A stretch of 64,000 nt of DNA from Lytechinus pictus (Eukaryota; Echinodermata; Echinoidea; Temnopleuroida; Toxopneustidae). Shown in pieces: positions 1-11,638 of the stretch. Below the pieces are notes generated by a model that was not told where the DNA came from, did not search any database, and saw only the letters and a list, made by a program, of their open reading frames with translations. Position numbers and translations under genes: made by a program. Location: assembly GCF_037042905.1 (NCBI RefSeq), contig NC_087252.1:37891056-37955055 (forward strand), in the 5' to 3' direction. Each line of letters opens with the position of its first letter. Within the stretch, counting starts at the first letter, position 1.

Positions 1-350
1 ATTTTTCTCCTCATTGTCAAGTGAATCAACGATTAATTTATCCCTGAACATATGGAATGAGCATTGTTTTATACTATATGATTCATTCAAGTTGGTCCTT
101 ATTGTCAAATCTATAAAAATGAAATATTGTATAATTCAAACAATAAAAAACAAAAGAATAGTGAGTGAGGGACATCATCGACTTTCTCATTTGAGTTGTG
201 CATATCACTGTTTTGTGAAAAATAAACAAAACTTTAAAGTGTCATAACTTTCTTGTTTTACATCCGATTTTGATGAAATTTTCAACGTTTTGCAAGGTTG
301 ATTTTTCTCTATTTATTCAAATTAACATTTTTCTGGGGTGGACTTTACCT
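1..350. repeat. Right half of TTAA-type foldback element, family A
   Basis: The segment matches the right half of the family seen complete at 15741-16340: it carries the AGTTGGTCCTTATTGTCAAA core and ends in a GGGGTGGACTTTACCT terminus. It is followed by CTAA, close to the TTAA target. The left half lies outside the window. The apparent open frame at 14-247 is repeat sequence, not a gene. Confidence 0.75.
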
Positions 351-440
351 CTAATACTAACCAGTGCCAAACAAGTTTGTCTTTGTTTTTGGTCGTACTT
401 ACATCCTATTACACCATCACAGGGATAGTGTTTCACAAAA

Positions 441-712
441 CTGGGGCCCGTCTTACAAAGAGTTGTGCCCCGATCAATCGCAAATATGGAAAGCCAGCCA
501 CGTCAACATCTAAAATACATGTTCGTTCAACATATTTTTTTATGAATGACCATAATTCATATATTCACTGCTTTCTTGACAATTCAGTATGCTTCTCTTT
601 GTTTTCAAAGGACAATGAGCAAATTTCCTAGAGAAAAAATATGACACTGATGGATTTCCATAGACTTGAGATTGATTGGATCAATCGCAACTCTTTGTAA
701 GACGGCGCCCTG
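441..712. repeat. Foldback element, family B (GGGCCCGT termini)
   Basis: The left end CTGGGGCCCGTCTTACAAAG and the right end CTTTGTAAGACGGCGCCCTG are inverted repeats about 270 bp apart. Related ends occur at 11503-11638 and 42187-42350, so this is a dispersed non-autonomous family. No coding sequence is seen. Confidence 0.7.
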
Positions 713-2253
713 GTAGTTAGGTTACGCATGAATTTAAACACGGCTGAGATTCTCAGTCACTTGATTCCCATTAACCAATGTTTTACTTTTATTATTTTTA
801 TTGAAAACTAAATAAAACAAAACATATTTACAACTTCGCACTTAGGTGATATAACATAAGAAAGAACGAGAACCCATTAACTTAAGTTGAAATCCGTTCC
901 TTTGGGAGTGAAATTCTAGTTGCATGTGAATAGGAATTTGGAGCAAAAGTTCTTATTAGTCCAAATTTTAATTAGGTTAAAAGAAATTCATCCCTCCTAA
1001 ATGTTAAAACGATTTTTTTTTTGGTGGGGAGGGGGGTATCTAAGAACAGCGAGGTCAAATTCGTCCGTGTATATATATAGTCGGGAATAAAATACGAAAA
1101 AAATTATGAAACGACTCCAGCCAGTTCCCTGGTTAAGGTGCCAGTTGTCACAATATAGCTAAGCTGGAGGACATTTGCATAAGTCTACTAATAGGATACC
1201 AAAATACATCTTGCGACTCACTCATCTTATTTCTATGACCTATGTGATGGCGAAAGGACTTCCCGTTCCTTTCCAAAAATACAAAGAACACAGCTGACCG
1301 ACATGGTATTCATTCTTTGTTTTTATAAAACAACCTTAAAAGTTTGAAACCATTCGGAGGTTTAATGACGGGAAACAGGAAAGGATTCACGTATAATGGC
1401 TGATAGCCTCACCTGGTTCTAAAGTGTAGTGATTGTTTTCTTTTGGACGAATGTCTATAACGAGAGAAAAAAAGTAGAAACTCATCATTTAAAAGATAAG
1501 TTGTTTATGTTTATGAGGTTAAAGAATAGGCCAGTTTTATATGAACCAGCTTTGAGTATATCATATATTCGTATAGGGTCAGATGGTGAAAGCATGGCTG
1601 AAATGAATTATGGGTGTCTGCAATGTACTGTGGTAACATACCGGCCGCTAACTAAGAAATAAGAAACAAAAGAGTGAAGTGATTTACTGCTAATGTATTC
1701 AACGAGGAAGATAAGAGGAAAACGAATTAAAATCACAATTAAAGGTTTAAAAGTTAAAATCTGTTGATTTGCCTACATGCAATTTCCAAAATAAAAGCGC
1801 TTCCACCACATGGTTAATGTGTTAATGTTTACAAATGAGTAATATGCATGTTCTATGTACGCACTAGCGAATACTAGCTTTTAGGGTCCAATTAGCTTGC
1901 CTTTAATGACGATGAAATAATTCAGGCCCAAATTGCCTTGAGCATGCGTTTGATAACTACTATACTACGGTCCGCGAATGGGCCAACACTGGCCAGCGGG
2001 TTTATAGTGACTATCATCCCATGGAGAAATATATAACACAAAATCCAAAAACCAAAAAAAAAAAAAAAAAAAAAAACCGTCGCAAGGAAAATATTAATGG
2101 CAACTAATTACACCACTAAAATACAAGCAGAAAGGATGAATATGTGATAAAAATTTCAAATTACCCATCAGTCAATATAACTACTATAAGATGGATACTA
2201 TAGTATTAGTATACAGTAATTACATTCACAATTTTACATGAACCTTAGAATAG
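713..2253. other. No gene recognised
   Basis: AT-rich sequence with a poly-T/poly-G tract near 1011-1040 and poly-A at 2055-2077. The longest open frame (1429-1662) starts at a non-ATG codon and has no recognisable motif. If the minus-strand Ig gene continues to the left, this is intron or 3' sequence of that gene. Confidence 0.5.
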
Positions 2254-2702
2254 ACCAGTTCGTAGTTACTCATGGACAATTTTAGTCAAATGACCTTTCA
2301 TTTCTTTCATTATGATAGGCAGATTTCAAAGCAAGATATTACGTAAGCTTGCCTTACATAGCAGGATGAAGAAATTGAATAGACCAGGTGACTAGAATAG
2401 CACACCAATGGACACTTTATGAAGGTATTTGTTGCATTCCTACTTTGAATGCATGTCATAGCATGTTGCACAATGTACTTGGCAAACTGTGAAATACCAG
2501 TCGTTCGTGGACGCCTTGTTGTTTTTTGTGGATGTAAATGAAAACCACTATTCAAAAGAATATATGAATAATCAAGACATCAAAGTTGGTGCTTATCTCA
2601 TTAGATTTTAAACCACCATGTCACGTTAGTATAAATGACCTTCCTCTGATCATGCGTAGAATCTTTTGATCATGCGCAGAAAGGAACTACGAACTGGCTT
2701 AT
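2254..2702. repeat. Foldback element of about 450 bp
   Basis: GACCAGTTCGTAGTT at the left end is mirrored by AACTACGAACTGGCTTA at the right end, and the inner TCAAATGACCTTT is mirrored by AAGGTCATTTA. This indicates a degenerate inverted-repeat DNA element. Confidence 0.6.
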
Positions 2703-4422
2703 TGGCAGGTAACATCTTCATTATCAATCGTAGATGGCGTCATCTAATTGGTCAAATAATTTGTGTTAAGCATGATTTTAAAGCATAAGTATCCCATGTC
2801 CATAGCTTTCCCATAAATAACTTAATGATATTGATTAATCATTCCATGAGCATTAAATTCAAAACATTGACCGGGAACCAATCAGAGCTGGTGTATCATT
2901 TGAAATTAATTTGAAACTGTGTCACTGGGTCCTGATTGGTGAACGCAGAGTATATATATATATATATCTCCCATTGTTCATATGGATGGAAGTTGTATTT
3001 TTAGGAATGCAAAACCTATACAATTGAATATTTTGGAAACACTGATGCAGATCGAACTATAGTCTCCTTCCGTCACTAAACCAATGCAAATCAATAACAT
3101 GTGGGTAATACAAGGATGCACTCTGACATCAAACAAGTCAAAATGACTAGATTATTGGTCAGCGGGGTGTTACTGAGTCCATATATACATAGTCAGAAAT
3201 GACCGTTTCCAAGTCAACTTCGACAAGAAATTAAAACTATATAGTTGAACCAAACTGACCTTTCATTTTAACCAGTTTGTTATAAGAGTCTGCAAGATAG
3301 GTTTTACGTTAATGACCTTCAAGCGTGAACACAGTTAATTGGCTAAAAAATCCGGGGGGGGGGGGGGACATGGCGTAAGCGGGGGGGGGGGGGGTATTTT
3401 TATGCGAGCAAGCGATTTTTTTTTTCCTTTTTTGAACTTTTACAAAATATGTTAACATAATTTTGTGATAGATTTTGACAGAATTTCCAACAAGGAATAT
3501 CACATTTAAGTCCCAAGTGCATGAATATTGGATGGCTCATAATGGGATACCAGAAATATTCCAAGAGTTACATATGTTCGCAATCATGGTAAATATTGTT
3601 AAACATATAGCATATGAATGGGTAAGATAGTGACATGAAAATTATACTCCCGCATGGCTTTATGGATGATAACGTACAACTCGAAATAAAGATATCATTT
3701 GATGCCAAAATACTCTACATGAAATTAAGAACACGGCATCAAACATGGTCATATGATAAAAGAACTGAAAAATGAAAACGACATCACATATTCTTGAGAT
3801 AAAGAAATCATCATAAAATATACAAAACTGACATTCTGGCAAATAAATTTTGATCATCTTCCCTCATATATAAAGCTATAAAATGATAACATATTTTGCG
3901 GGAATATACCGGGCACCATACAAGTTCGAAGATAAAATATTAGTTATGATTTTCAGAAAGTTCATTCGAAAACATGGCAATGTTGATTCCAAAAATCATC
4001 TTTCAAATTTTGCACGCAAAGGGGGCCTTGAACGGAAGAGAGATAAAACAAAACAAATTAATAGAATCATTTTCGATATCGCCAAGCAAGATAATAATTA
4101 AAAAGAGGATTGCCTTGATTCATGTCTAGTGCCCCATTACGGCGGACACATTTGCATCTTATTTTATAAGTTAACGGAGAGCCTTTTTTTAAGTCAGTAA
4201 TGATTGTGGTCAATTTTGGTCGAAAAATTGGGATAAAGCTTTCGTGATGAACGTGTGAGTGGGATCAGTTTCAAACTGTTAGTCCATTTTGGAGCTGTGT
4301 GAGGGTGGTTCATAACTATATAGTGGTCCCACAGTGGTTAGACAGTTCCTAAGACTCGATTTAGTTTCATAAGACGAGTCCTCACTCCCTCATCTCAGGT
4401 GTAAGAAGGTTGCGACTCATGT
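2703..4422. other. No gene recognised; poly-G tracts and short (TA)n
   Basis: The stretch holds (TA)n near 2950 and two poly-G runs at 3354-3394, separated by GACATGGCGTAAGC. The remainder is AT-rich without coding signal. Later exons of the minus-strand Ig gene could lie here, but I could not recognise one. Confidence 0.45.
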
Positions 4423-4637
4423 CAAGGGCGAATTCAGAGTTTTCCAAGGGGGGGGGGGGGGCGGCGTTACATTTTCCAATGGAAATTTGAAAAAAGGGAA
4501 AAAAGTCCTAACTTTCAAAGGGGGGGGGGGGGCTACTCGGGTAAAAGCGGTATATTTACATCACAAATTTTGATTATGACTCTCAAAGGGGGGGGGGGGG
4601 GGCACGGGCCGGCCGTGTCCCCCTGGATCCGCCAGTG
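4423..4637. mobile_element. Poly-G hAT-like non-autonomous element, 215 bp
   Basis: Termini CAAGGGCGAATTCAG and CTGGATCCGCCAGTG form an imperfect inverted repeat. They are flanked on both sides by the same 8 bp, ACTCATGT (4415-4422 and 4638-4645). The inside holds three poly-G runs. An 8-bp duplication with a CA..TG element is the hAT superfamily pattern. There is no transposase. Confidence 0.85.
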
Positions 4638-4788
4638 ACTCATGTCATAAGTATAAAATATGCTTTTTTTCTGAGTCGTCCTGGTGTTTTTTTCTTGTTG
4701 AGATACAACATTTTATCAGCCCACCGACAAATATTTGTAGGCGGTTGGACTGATTTATGGAAAGGATATAATGATAATGCTCGCATAC

Positions 4789-4965
4789 CTGAACCCTTCT
4801 CCAGGTCAGTGAGCTGCTCGTGCTTCGTCTGTTCCCTCGATGCCGCTCTCGATCTCGACCTCTTTCTGCTCTTGAGTACGAGTATGACGACGATGAGGAG
4901 AACTATGAGTACTAACAGGATAGCGACGACGATGACAATGATGACCACGAGTGGTGAGCCATCGG
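4789..4965 (-). CDS. Transmembrane exon of Ig-superfamily membrane protein
   Basis: On the minus strand, acceptor CCTCTACAG opens a 177-nt exon that closes at GGTTCAG before GTATGCGA. Both borders are phase 1, matching the Ig exons upstream. The exon encodes a five-residue lead, an uninterrupted Val/Ile/Leu helix of about 26 residues (about 272-297 of the assembled protein), a Lys/Arg/Ser-rich stop-transfer segment (KSRKRSRSR) and a short polar tail ending near LTDLEKGS. This is the layout of a type I single-pass protein. The tail must continue in another exon to the left, which I could not find; no ITIM or ITAM is visible in the part seen. The helix is encoded by a (GTC/ATC)-like simple sequence, so low-complexity DNA is a caveat, but splice signals and phase support it. 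Confidence 0.75.
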
Positions 4966-5279
4966 CTGTAGAGGTTGAATGAGAATGAACAGTATTTCAA
5001 ACGGATGTTCACCTGACAATACGATGGCTTTAGGAAAAGCAATAAATAAATGAAAAAAAAAAAACAACGGGAAATATTGATGAAAATTCGATGAAACTCC
5101 GTGTCAAAGAATACAGAATTTATGAATTTTTGATTATTTTCATTTTGTGACGTTGCAGATTGGTCGTGTGAATTTTTTTTACAGAAATGTTTACAGAAAT
5201 GTCCTTTTTCTGTCAGAGGATTGAAAGCGATTCTATTAATTGTGCGGGGATCGTCAGAAACATTATTACATACTCAATT

Positions 5280-5516
5280 CTTCAAGTAACAAAAAACAAC
5301 CTTCGTTTATCATGCTCCATTTAAAAAAGAAATGAAAATAATTGAATTCACATTAAACGATATACGGGGAGCTGCTCGCATACGACGCAAAAACACTCAA
5401 AACCTGTAAAAATTTATACCGCTTGTATTCTTTCATGGATTTTCATCAAATCCCTTTTCCTCGACCTTTTTTTTGCTTTTACTAGAACCAGCTTATTGTC
5501 AGGGTGATCTTCCACT
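5280..5516. repeat. TTAA-type foldback element, family C, right part
   Basis: The right end GGGTGATCTTCCACT abuts TTAA (5517-5520), and the inner CAGCTTATTGTCAGGG resembles the ends at 20505-21030 and 23069-23634. The left end was not located. The segment lies in the intron between the transmembrane exon and the second Ig exon. The minus-strand open frame at 5414-5611 overlaps this element. Confidence 0.55.
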
Positions 5517-6271
5517 TTAACAATGGGATTATAACCCTTAAAACTATTGTTATAAGGAGGAAACGTGATCCTAATGGTATGATTGGTTGTGCATGATACG
5601 TGACCCGTCATTTATCTGCCATAAAATAGATTTACTAATGACCGGTGATGAGCGGTCATAAGTAAAGCATAATGACCGGCCACGTTTTGTATTTTGTTTC
5701 GTTCTGTTTTAAACGAGGATGGAATATCAAGTAACAAGAATCTACATTACTCTTCTAAAAGATATCATGCACATTATTTTGCTAGGTCATTAGAATATTT
5801 ACCCGAATTGTTAATGTTGAAACAGTCAAGACACACTCGGCCTGCTTCGGGCGCGTTAGAACTCTTCAAACGGCACCGCGTGCTTGTAATTCTTACTAAC
5901 ACCCCGGTAAATGTGTGTATTATTTGTATACTATATAGCGCCTGGAGTACCCTGCAAGAGTGGATAAGGACCTATCAAATATCATTCAATATCCACTCTC
6001 CAGCGTACCCAAGACGAAAATTGTAACTTTGATTGAAAAAAAAAATTGTAGAAACAATATTCATTATCATGGTTATGTCTATTCTTAGGCTAAATGATAT
6101 CTATATTGTGTGTGTTTTTTTATTTAACCACCGATCGGAACTGTTACACAAATATTGTAAAAGTAGGCTAACCGATTTATCCTCGAATATTTGGTAAAAG
6201 CAGTTTGAACATATTATACTAAGGTGAATGGTAGGAATGTCGCCCTTCGATTATTTTTGTAATGATAATAC

Positions 6272-6619
6272 CTTCTACTCCTTGGACGGCGACTACGCTC
6301 CATCTGTCCCCCGAGACGGCTTCTCCGCTAACATTACATGAAAACTCCTGTCTCTCAAGGCTAGCTATGACTTCGAATGTCACAGACATGCTCTGTGTTC
6401 CATCAGAGTCATTTGTCAACGTTCTGTAACTTAGAATATCACTATGAGAATTGTTCGTCCATCTTAGATCCACCAGCGGTCGAAATCCAGACATCTTGCA
6501 CGTTAGGTTTAGACTCGTCCCAGCCTCTTGTTTGATTACACATGTGTTGTTCCTACGTTCAACGTTTTCATGGCCATTTGCACATTCTGGAATAAAGGGA
6601 TATGGCTCCTTTGGAGCGG
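6272..6619 (-). CDS. Second Ig-like domain exon of membrane protein
   Basis: The acceptor, a CT-rich tract ending CTCCTATACAG, and donor GTAGAAG before GTATTATC bound a 348-nt exon with phase 1 at both ends, the classic symmetrical Ig-domain exon. In the assembled protein it supplies residues about 151-266. It reads as a C-type Ig domain: LNLTC (Cys191), LRW (Trp204) and EFSC (Cys245), with 54 residues between the core cysteines. Two further cysteines (163, 177) precede the domain. N-glycosylation sequons include NNT, NLT, NNS and NVS. The join to the previous exon makes a Ser codon (T plus CC), and the join to the transmembrane exon makes Ala (G plus CC). It is extracellular by position. Ligand and family are unknown. 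Confidence 0.85.
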
Positions 6620-6850
6620 CTGTATAGGAGGCAATAAGAAGAAGAGAGCGTGTGTGAGAATGAGATCAATTAATCTACATTCGAGCGTGCACTCTGGGAC
6701 ATTAATTATTTTAAGTATTAATTACCTGTATCTGTTTATCATCCCCTTCTTACAATTAATGTGAGATAAGAATACATCATTATAATTCACTACGTTATTA
6801 GCCCGTATGATCTATCGTTGTTTTCTCTCAAAAATTGTTATACTGTCTCT

Positions 6851-7247
6851 CACTAGCGTACCTACGGGGGGGGGGGGGGGCAGACTGCCCCCCTGACGAG
6901 TCACAACCCATGCAAGGGACATATAACTGCCCCCCCTGACGAGTCTTGAAGACTTTTTTTTATTTTTATTATTATTTTTTTTTGCTTGTCAAATTTTTTT
7001 ATGGTACGAAATCCTTTATTATTTTGTGGTTGAAGACTTTTTTTTTTTTATTGCTTGTCAAATTTTTTTCTGGTACGAAATCCTTTATTTGTGGTTGAAG
7101 GCCTTTTTTTTTTTTTTTTTGCTTGTCAATTTTTTTGGCGGACGAGATCCTTTATTTGTGGTTGAAGACCTTTTTTTTTTTTTTGCTTGTCAATTTTTTT
7201 GGCGGACGAATTTGCCCCCCCTGTGGAAAATCCTAGGTACGCCACTG
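6851..7247. mobile_element. Poly-G hAT-like element with internal tandem repeat, 397 bp
   Basis: Termini CACTAGCGTACCTACGG and CCTAGGTACGCCACTG form an inverted repeat flanked by a perfect 8-bp duplication, CTGTCTCT (6843-6850 and 7248-7255). The inside has a poly-G run and about four tandem units (6950-7215) of the form poly-T, GCTTGTCAA, poly-T, GAAATCCTTTATTTGTGGTTGAAG. It sits in the intron between the two Ig exons. Confidence 0.88.
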
Positions 7248-7340
7248 CTGTCTCTATAACAATAAAATTACAGGCTATTTCATTCTCTAATCATCAATAT
7301 TCATCTGAAAAGGTACATGACTTGTTGCTAATATACTTAC

Positions 7341-7721
7341 AAAGAACACGAATAGTACTGGCATTTTGATGACCCTTGGGGGCGCCAAATAAAATCACTT
7401 TACAGACGTACGATAGCCCCTCGTCCTCTATCGTCGGGGGCCTGTGTAGAACCAACGACCTGTTCACTGAAAGACTAAAGTTCCCGCTCTCGATTCCCGA
7501 TCCCGATACCGCATCCTTGAAGACTTTCACGATGGTTTTTAGTGAGGGAGCCTCCCCTTCCTCCTTCTGCTCCATGCGGCTCCAGGAGAAGGCGTATATC
7601 CGCTCTCCGTCCTGGAGCCGTACATCGCACGGGATGGATTGGTCTTTCTGGTGGAGCCATAGCGATACTGTACCCTGGGTGATGACCTCCAGTGCTGATA
7701 TTCGCTCGCACATCAGGGAAG
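7341..7721 (-). CDS. First (V-like) Ig domain exon of membrane protein
   Basis: Acceptor GTCTACCCCCACAG and donor CTTT before GTAAGTAT bound a 381-nt exon, phase 1 at both ends. In the assembled numbering it gives residues about 25-150. The hallmarks of a V-type Ig fold are present: Cys55 in SIPCDV, Trp70 in FSWSR, and the F-strand signature DEGLSYVC with Cys130, 75 residues from Cys55. The spacing fits V-set rather than C-set domains. Several sequons are present (NFS, NRS, NAS). The Met at residue 27 is internal, because the exon opens upstream of it with phase 1 and matches the phase of the candidate signal-peptide exon at 30234-30303. Other Ig exons in the long intron cannot be excluded, but none was seen. 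Confidence 0.85.
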
Positions 7722-7814
7722 CTGTGGGGGTAGACCAGAAAGATTATTTATGATACGTTTAAGACATACAGAGTACGCATCTAAGTGTTAACAGATTTAG
7801 TATTACCCCGGTCA

Positions 7815-8075
7815 TCAGATTCCATCAGTCTTTCCCCACACACATCCTCCACTCCCAGGGAGTATTCCAACCAGTCGCCTCCGAGGTGCACACGAAACTA
7901 GACAAGCTATACAGCGATTTTCACATTCTAACGGGTACCCATTTAACACCTGGGTAGAGAGTGGCATGGTGTGGATTGATGCCTTGCCAAAGGACGCGAG
8001 GCTGCGATGGGATTCGAACACACGACCCTCTGATTACAAGGCGATATTTAGAACCACTATAGGTCCGCGGCTCTA
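7815..8075 (-). mobile_element. tRNA-derived SINE
   Basis: Read on the minus strand, the head resembles the 3' half of a tRNA, with a T-arm-like GTTCGAATCCCATCGCAGCC stretch. It is followed by a body with GGACGCGAGG/CTTTGGCAAGGC, shared with the copy at 34210-34470. Poly-G follows at 8166-8187. It lies in the long first intron of the Ig gene. Confidence 0.6.
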
Positions 8076-8600
8076 AAAGGTGAAATAGCTGGCAGCTTCA
8101 GATTTGTTGCTATTTTGGCCAGGAGTTGTAAAGGTTGATCCGCCAGCCGCTGATCTCCGAATACCGGGGGGGGGGGGGGGGGGGGGGTGAATAATTAAGA
8201 AGAAGCTGTTTAAAATTGATGACAGAGATGGTGAACAATATTTATTGACCGTCATCATTATAGGCATGAAAATCAGGTGAGGAGGAGAAATATATTTTTT
8301 TTCTGAATATTATGTAAACATCTATCACAAGATTGAATCGTAATAAAAACGTAAAAATCTTTGCTCGCTATAAAGTAGATATTTTAATGAAAGAAGGGTA
8401 GCAGCTATACCAAAAGCCCCCGCAACATGTCAAGTCCAGATCCTGGCAAGTTAGCAATTAAGTTGGAGTCTTTAGCAAGCGAAACTAAAATCATTTAAAG
8501 ATTACAATGTATGCTATAGTACTCGTTTCACGCGTTGTATTATAAGGCCTATCATAATTGACCATAATAATGATGAAAATAAATGGTTATTGCAAAGTGC

Positions 8601-9283
8601 TACACTGTAAAAAAATGTTGGGTAAAATCTTGGTTACACTTCGTAATTCCGAAGGTTCGTAATTCCGAAACACGTAAATTGCCTATACCTCGATGTTCGT
8701 TAATCCGAAAACGCAAAAGGGTTCGTTAATCCGAACGTTTGTGGTGTTATTCCGCAGGTTCGTTATTCCGAAGGTTCGATAGTCCGAAAACGAAATAAGG
8801 TTCGATGTTCCGAAGGTTCGTTAATCCGAAAACGAAATAAGGTTCGTTGTTCCGAAGGTTCGTTAATCTGAAAACGAAATAAGGTTCGTTAATCATTTCG
8901 TTTTCGGACTAACGAACCTTCGGGATTACGACCCTTATTTCGTTTTCGGGCTAACGAACCTTCGGAAATACAAACCTTCGGAATAACGAACCTTCGGAAT
9001 ATCCGAACCTTCGGAATAAAGAACCTTCAGAATTACGAATGTATGCGAAAATCTTTACCACCACGAGGGTAATTATGTGTCCAATCAATTCGGTTAGTAT
9101 TTTACCCAATGCGGGAAGCATATTGTCTAGTAAGGTTAAACATAAAACAGCAATTACTTTAGAATGGGCAAAACTTTCATCACACTGGATAAATAAAAAA
9201 TCTCAAAGGAAATGCCCAAAGTTGGTTGGACAAATAATTACCCTCATGGAGCACTTTTACCCAATATTTTTTTTGGAGTGTAG
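8601..9283. mobile_element. Foldback element, family D, interrupted by a later insertion
   Basis: Ends TACACTGTAAAAAAATG and TTTTTTTTGGAGTGTA bracket sequence that, from 9048 on, matches in reverse the intact copy at 51600-51857 (GGGTAATTA, TGTCCAAT, TTTACCCAATG). The left end is separated from the rest by the 416-bp insertion at 8632-9047. Confidence 0.75.
8632..9047. mobile_element. Hairpin insertion built of TTCGTTAATCCGAA repeats
   Basis: The first half is a direct array of AAGGTTCGTTAATCCGAAAA-like units, and the second half (from about 8895) is the same array inverted. Ends GGTTACACTTCGTAATTCC and GAATTACGAATGTATGCG are mirror related. Perfect 8-bp flanks AAAATCTT (8624-8631 and 9048-9055) show it inserted into the family D element. 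Confidence 0.82.
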
Positions 9284-9439
9284 ATACAAAATGACGTCAC
9301 CAGCTCTGTTCAGAGACGCATATTCCGACATAATTAAAAAAAGGGGTTAGAGAGTGTTAGGTTCTTGTGCCAATTACCTCATTAGGCACCCCCATATACA
9401 CCCCAACACACACACACACCCTCACACACCTTCATCCCA

Positions 9440-9660
9440 GCCATGGCGTAATTTCCTTCGGCAAGAAATTTATCCACATTGTGCTGCACTTGACCCAGGT
9501 GCGGTGAATGGGTACCCGGTATGATTTATTCCTTGAACGCTTTAGCGCCTATTAATATGGCGGCTCAGCTACAGCCGGGGTAATAATATGATACCAAGTA
9601 TCAGAGCGGAGTTAAATCATTATATGCACATAGTTACTGCGCTATTATAAATGGACATAT
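9440..9660 (+). mobile_element. SINE body and tail
   Basis: Contains CCATGGCGTAAT, GCACTTGACCCAGGTGCGGT, GAATGGGTACCCGGTA and GCTACAGCCGGGGTAATAAT, in the same order as the copy at 33095-33300, and ends in GCGCTATTATAAAT. This is the 3' part of a dispersed SINE. An ACACAC run precedes it at 9407-9420. Confidence 0.65.
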
Positions 9661-11502
9661 TATTATTATTTTTTTTATTACACGCAAACAAAGAGGAACC
9701 ACCCTTACACCGAGTGCCTCCTTTCGTAACAACAACTAAAAAAAAAACAGTTTCGCTTATTTTGCCCTGTTCTAATCCCCTTCCATTTTTCTTTCCTTCT
9801 CATTTTATTCACAAAAATCAAGAGGGAAAAATCATTTCCAAATCGAATCTCTCGGACCTCCCCAAGAATGTGCTCGTTCGTCTTTGTCTGACGAGCTACA
9901 AAGAAGGGTCACGGGGTCACCTATCTATTGAGCTCAGCTTTTTTTTTCTTTTGGCTCAATTTTCTTTTTGTGTCCACAGATTCTCGACTACCCTTTTATC
10001 AGCATAAGTTGAAATTGTGTAGATATATCAAATAACCCCCAATATGCCGTTTGTTCGAGCCACTTATACAATTTGAATTGGGATTGGAAAAGGAGGAAGA
10101 GGGTTGGTGGAACAAAGAACATTCCACTCCTAAGTTGATTGATGTATTTCTGAGCCAGAGACAAAGAACACGCAGTGGATTTATGGAAACAAGCCGGTAT
10201 ATATATATACTCTCGAGTAAAATGGCTTGTTATGAATTATGAATATAGTTTATACCACGCGGGTGACAATATATAGAAGTCGATATTTTTATGTATAGAC
10301 AATTAGACATGAGGCGAGTTTTCGTCAGGGGGCGGGGGGGGGGGATAATTACAATATATTTTGGGGCTTAGGATACTAATTGTTTTGGAATTCAGGTTCA
10401 TGGTCGTAGTTAACGGACCTCTGATCATTTTGGAATAAGATTAATTCATTCGACTATTAGTAGAGTCCTAAATTTTATTGTCTTTATTACCTGTGTTTTG
10501 TGTGTCTGCCAATGGGAGGTCCCAGGGGTATCCTTGGCAGGGTATGGGGAGGGGGGGGGGGGGGGGGACAAAAATGTCATATTTTCTCAACTGGATAATA
10601 GAAGTGTTATGAGGTAGACCCCTCTTTTCCTTCATATGTTCATTCTCTCCCCCCTCCTCTCCCTCATTTTAATGTTTTCTTTTCTTCTTCAGCCCCCCCT
10701 CGTTTATGTTTCTTAATTGAAAATCAGAAGGTGAGACTGTCCCTTGTCCCCTGGTGGCGCAGCCCGCATGTGCCCCCCTTCCCCTCAATCTCCCCTCCCT
10801 TTACATCTCTTCCACATTCCGTCACCAGTTCATTCATGTGGGGGGGGGGGGTAAAGATTGTACAGTAATTATCTGATATCAAATCATATTGCATACTGCT
10901 ACTTTAACGTTTTGGTAAAAGAAATAGGGGGAGAGTAATTCTGCCCATTAAAATCACTGAAACTTAAATATAAGTGAATAAATCAAATCGGCAATTTATG
11001 GTGAGGAAATAGTCTTTCGCATAATAAAGGTGCAGGCCTACAATATTTGGACAACTCTCTGTCTCCATGTGCTAGCTCTCTTTACAAAGAGGTACCGTAT
11101 GTTTTTTTATAGTATGATTTTGACTTAGTCTAAATTGTGCTTTCCTGCTTTCGCTCGCACAAGGCAAATTTTGTCTGTTGAGCACAAAAGTCTGTCTTTA
11201 CCATGTTGACGCTGTTACGGTCCCCTTTTCATGAACATGCAGGACAATACAATAACCTCTTTCACATCATCTAATTACATGATCCTTCCCCCAGCCAGCC
11301 TTCTGTAATCCAGGCACGGGAGACACGGTATCGTGAACGAAATCACGCATCATGTCTACGTCACACTACGTCACAATGCAGTTATCTCGAGAGGTCATGT
11401 TCGTGATTAATCGTATTGGTGATTATCGTAAGTGAAGACTCGTGATTCAATTTCCTCTGGATTCGAAAAGTGACGAACATAACATTTTATCAGAGAGAAT
11501 AC
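9661..11502. other. No gene recognised; poly-G and pyrimidine tracts
   Basis: Holds G runs at 10331-10344, 10549-10567 and 10841-10850 and CT-rich stretches around 9720-9800 and 10620-10810. The open frame 9651-10007 has compositional bias and no domain. It lies within the proposed long Ig-gene intron. Confidence 0.45.
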
Positions 11503-11638
11503 CCTGGGCCCGTAACACAAAGGTTAGCAATTGATCGTAAGCTTGACTTTCACGATTGATTGTACATTGTAGCCAATGGAATCAATCGTAGAAAAATGTT
11601 CTACGATCATTGCTAGGTTTTGTGTTACGGGCCCCTGG
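11503..11638. repeat. Foldback element, family B, about 136 bp
   Basis: CCTGGGCCCGTAACACAAAG at the left is mirrored by TTTGTGTTACGGGCCCCTGG at the right, with GATTGATTGTA..AATCAATCGTA inside. This is a compact inverted-repeat element. Confidence 0.75.
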
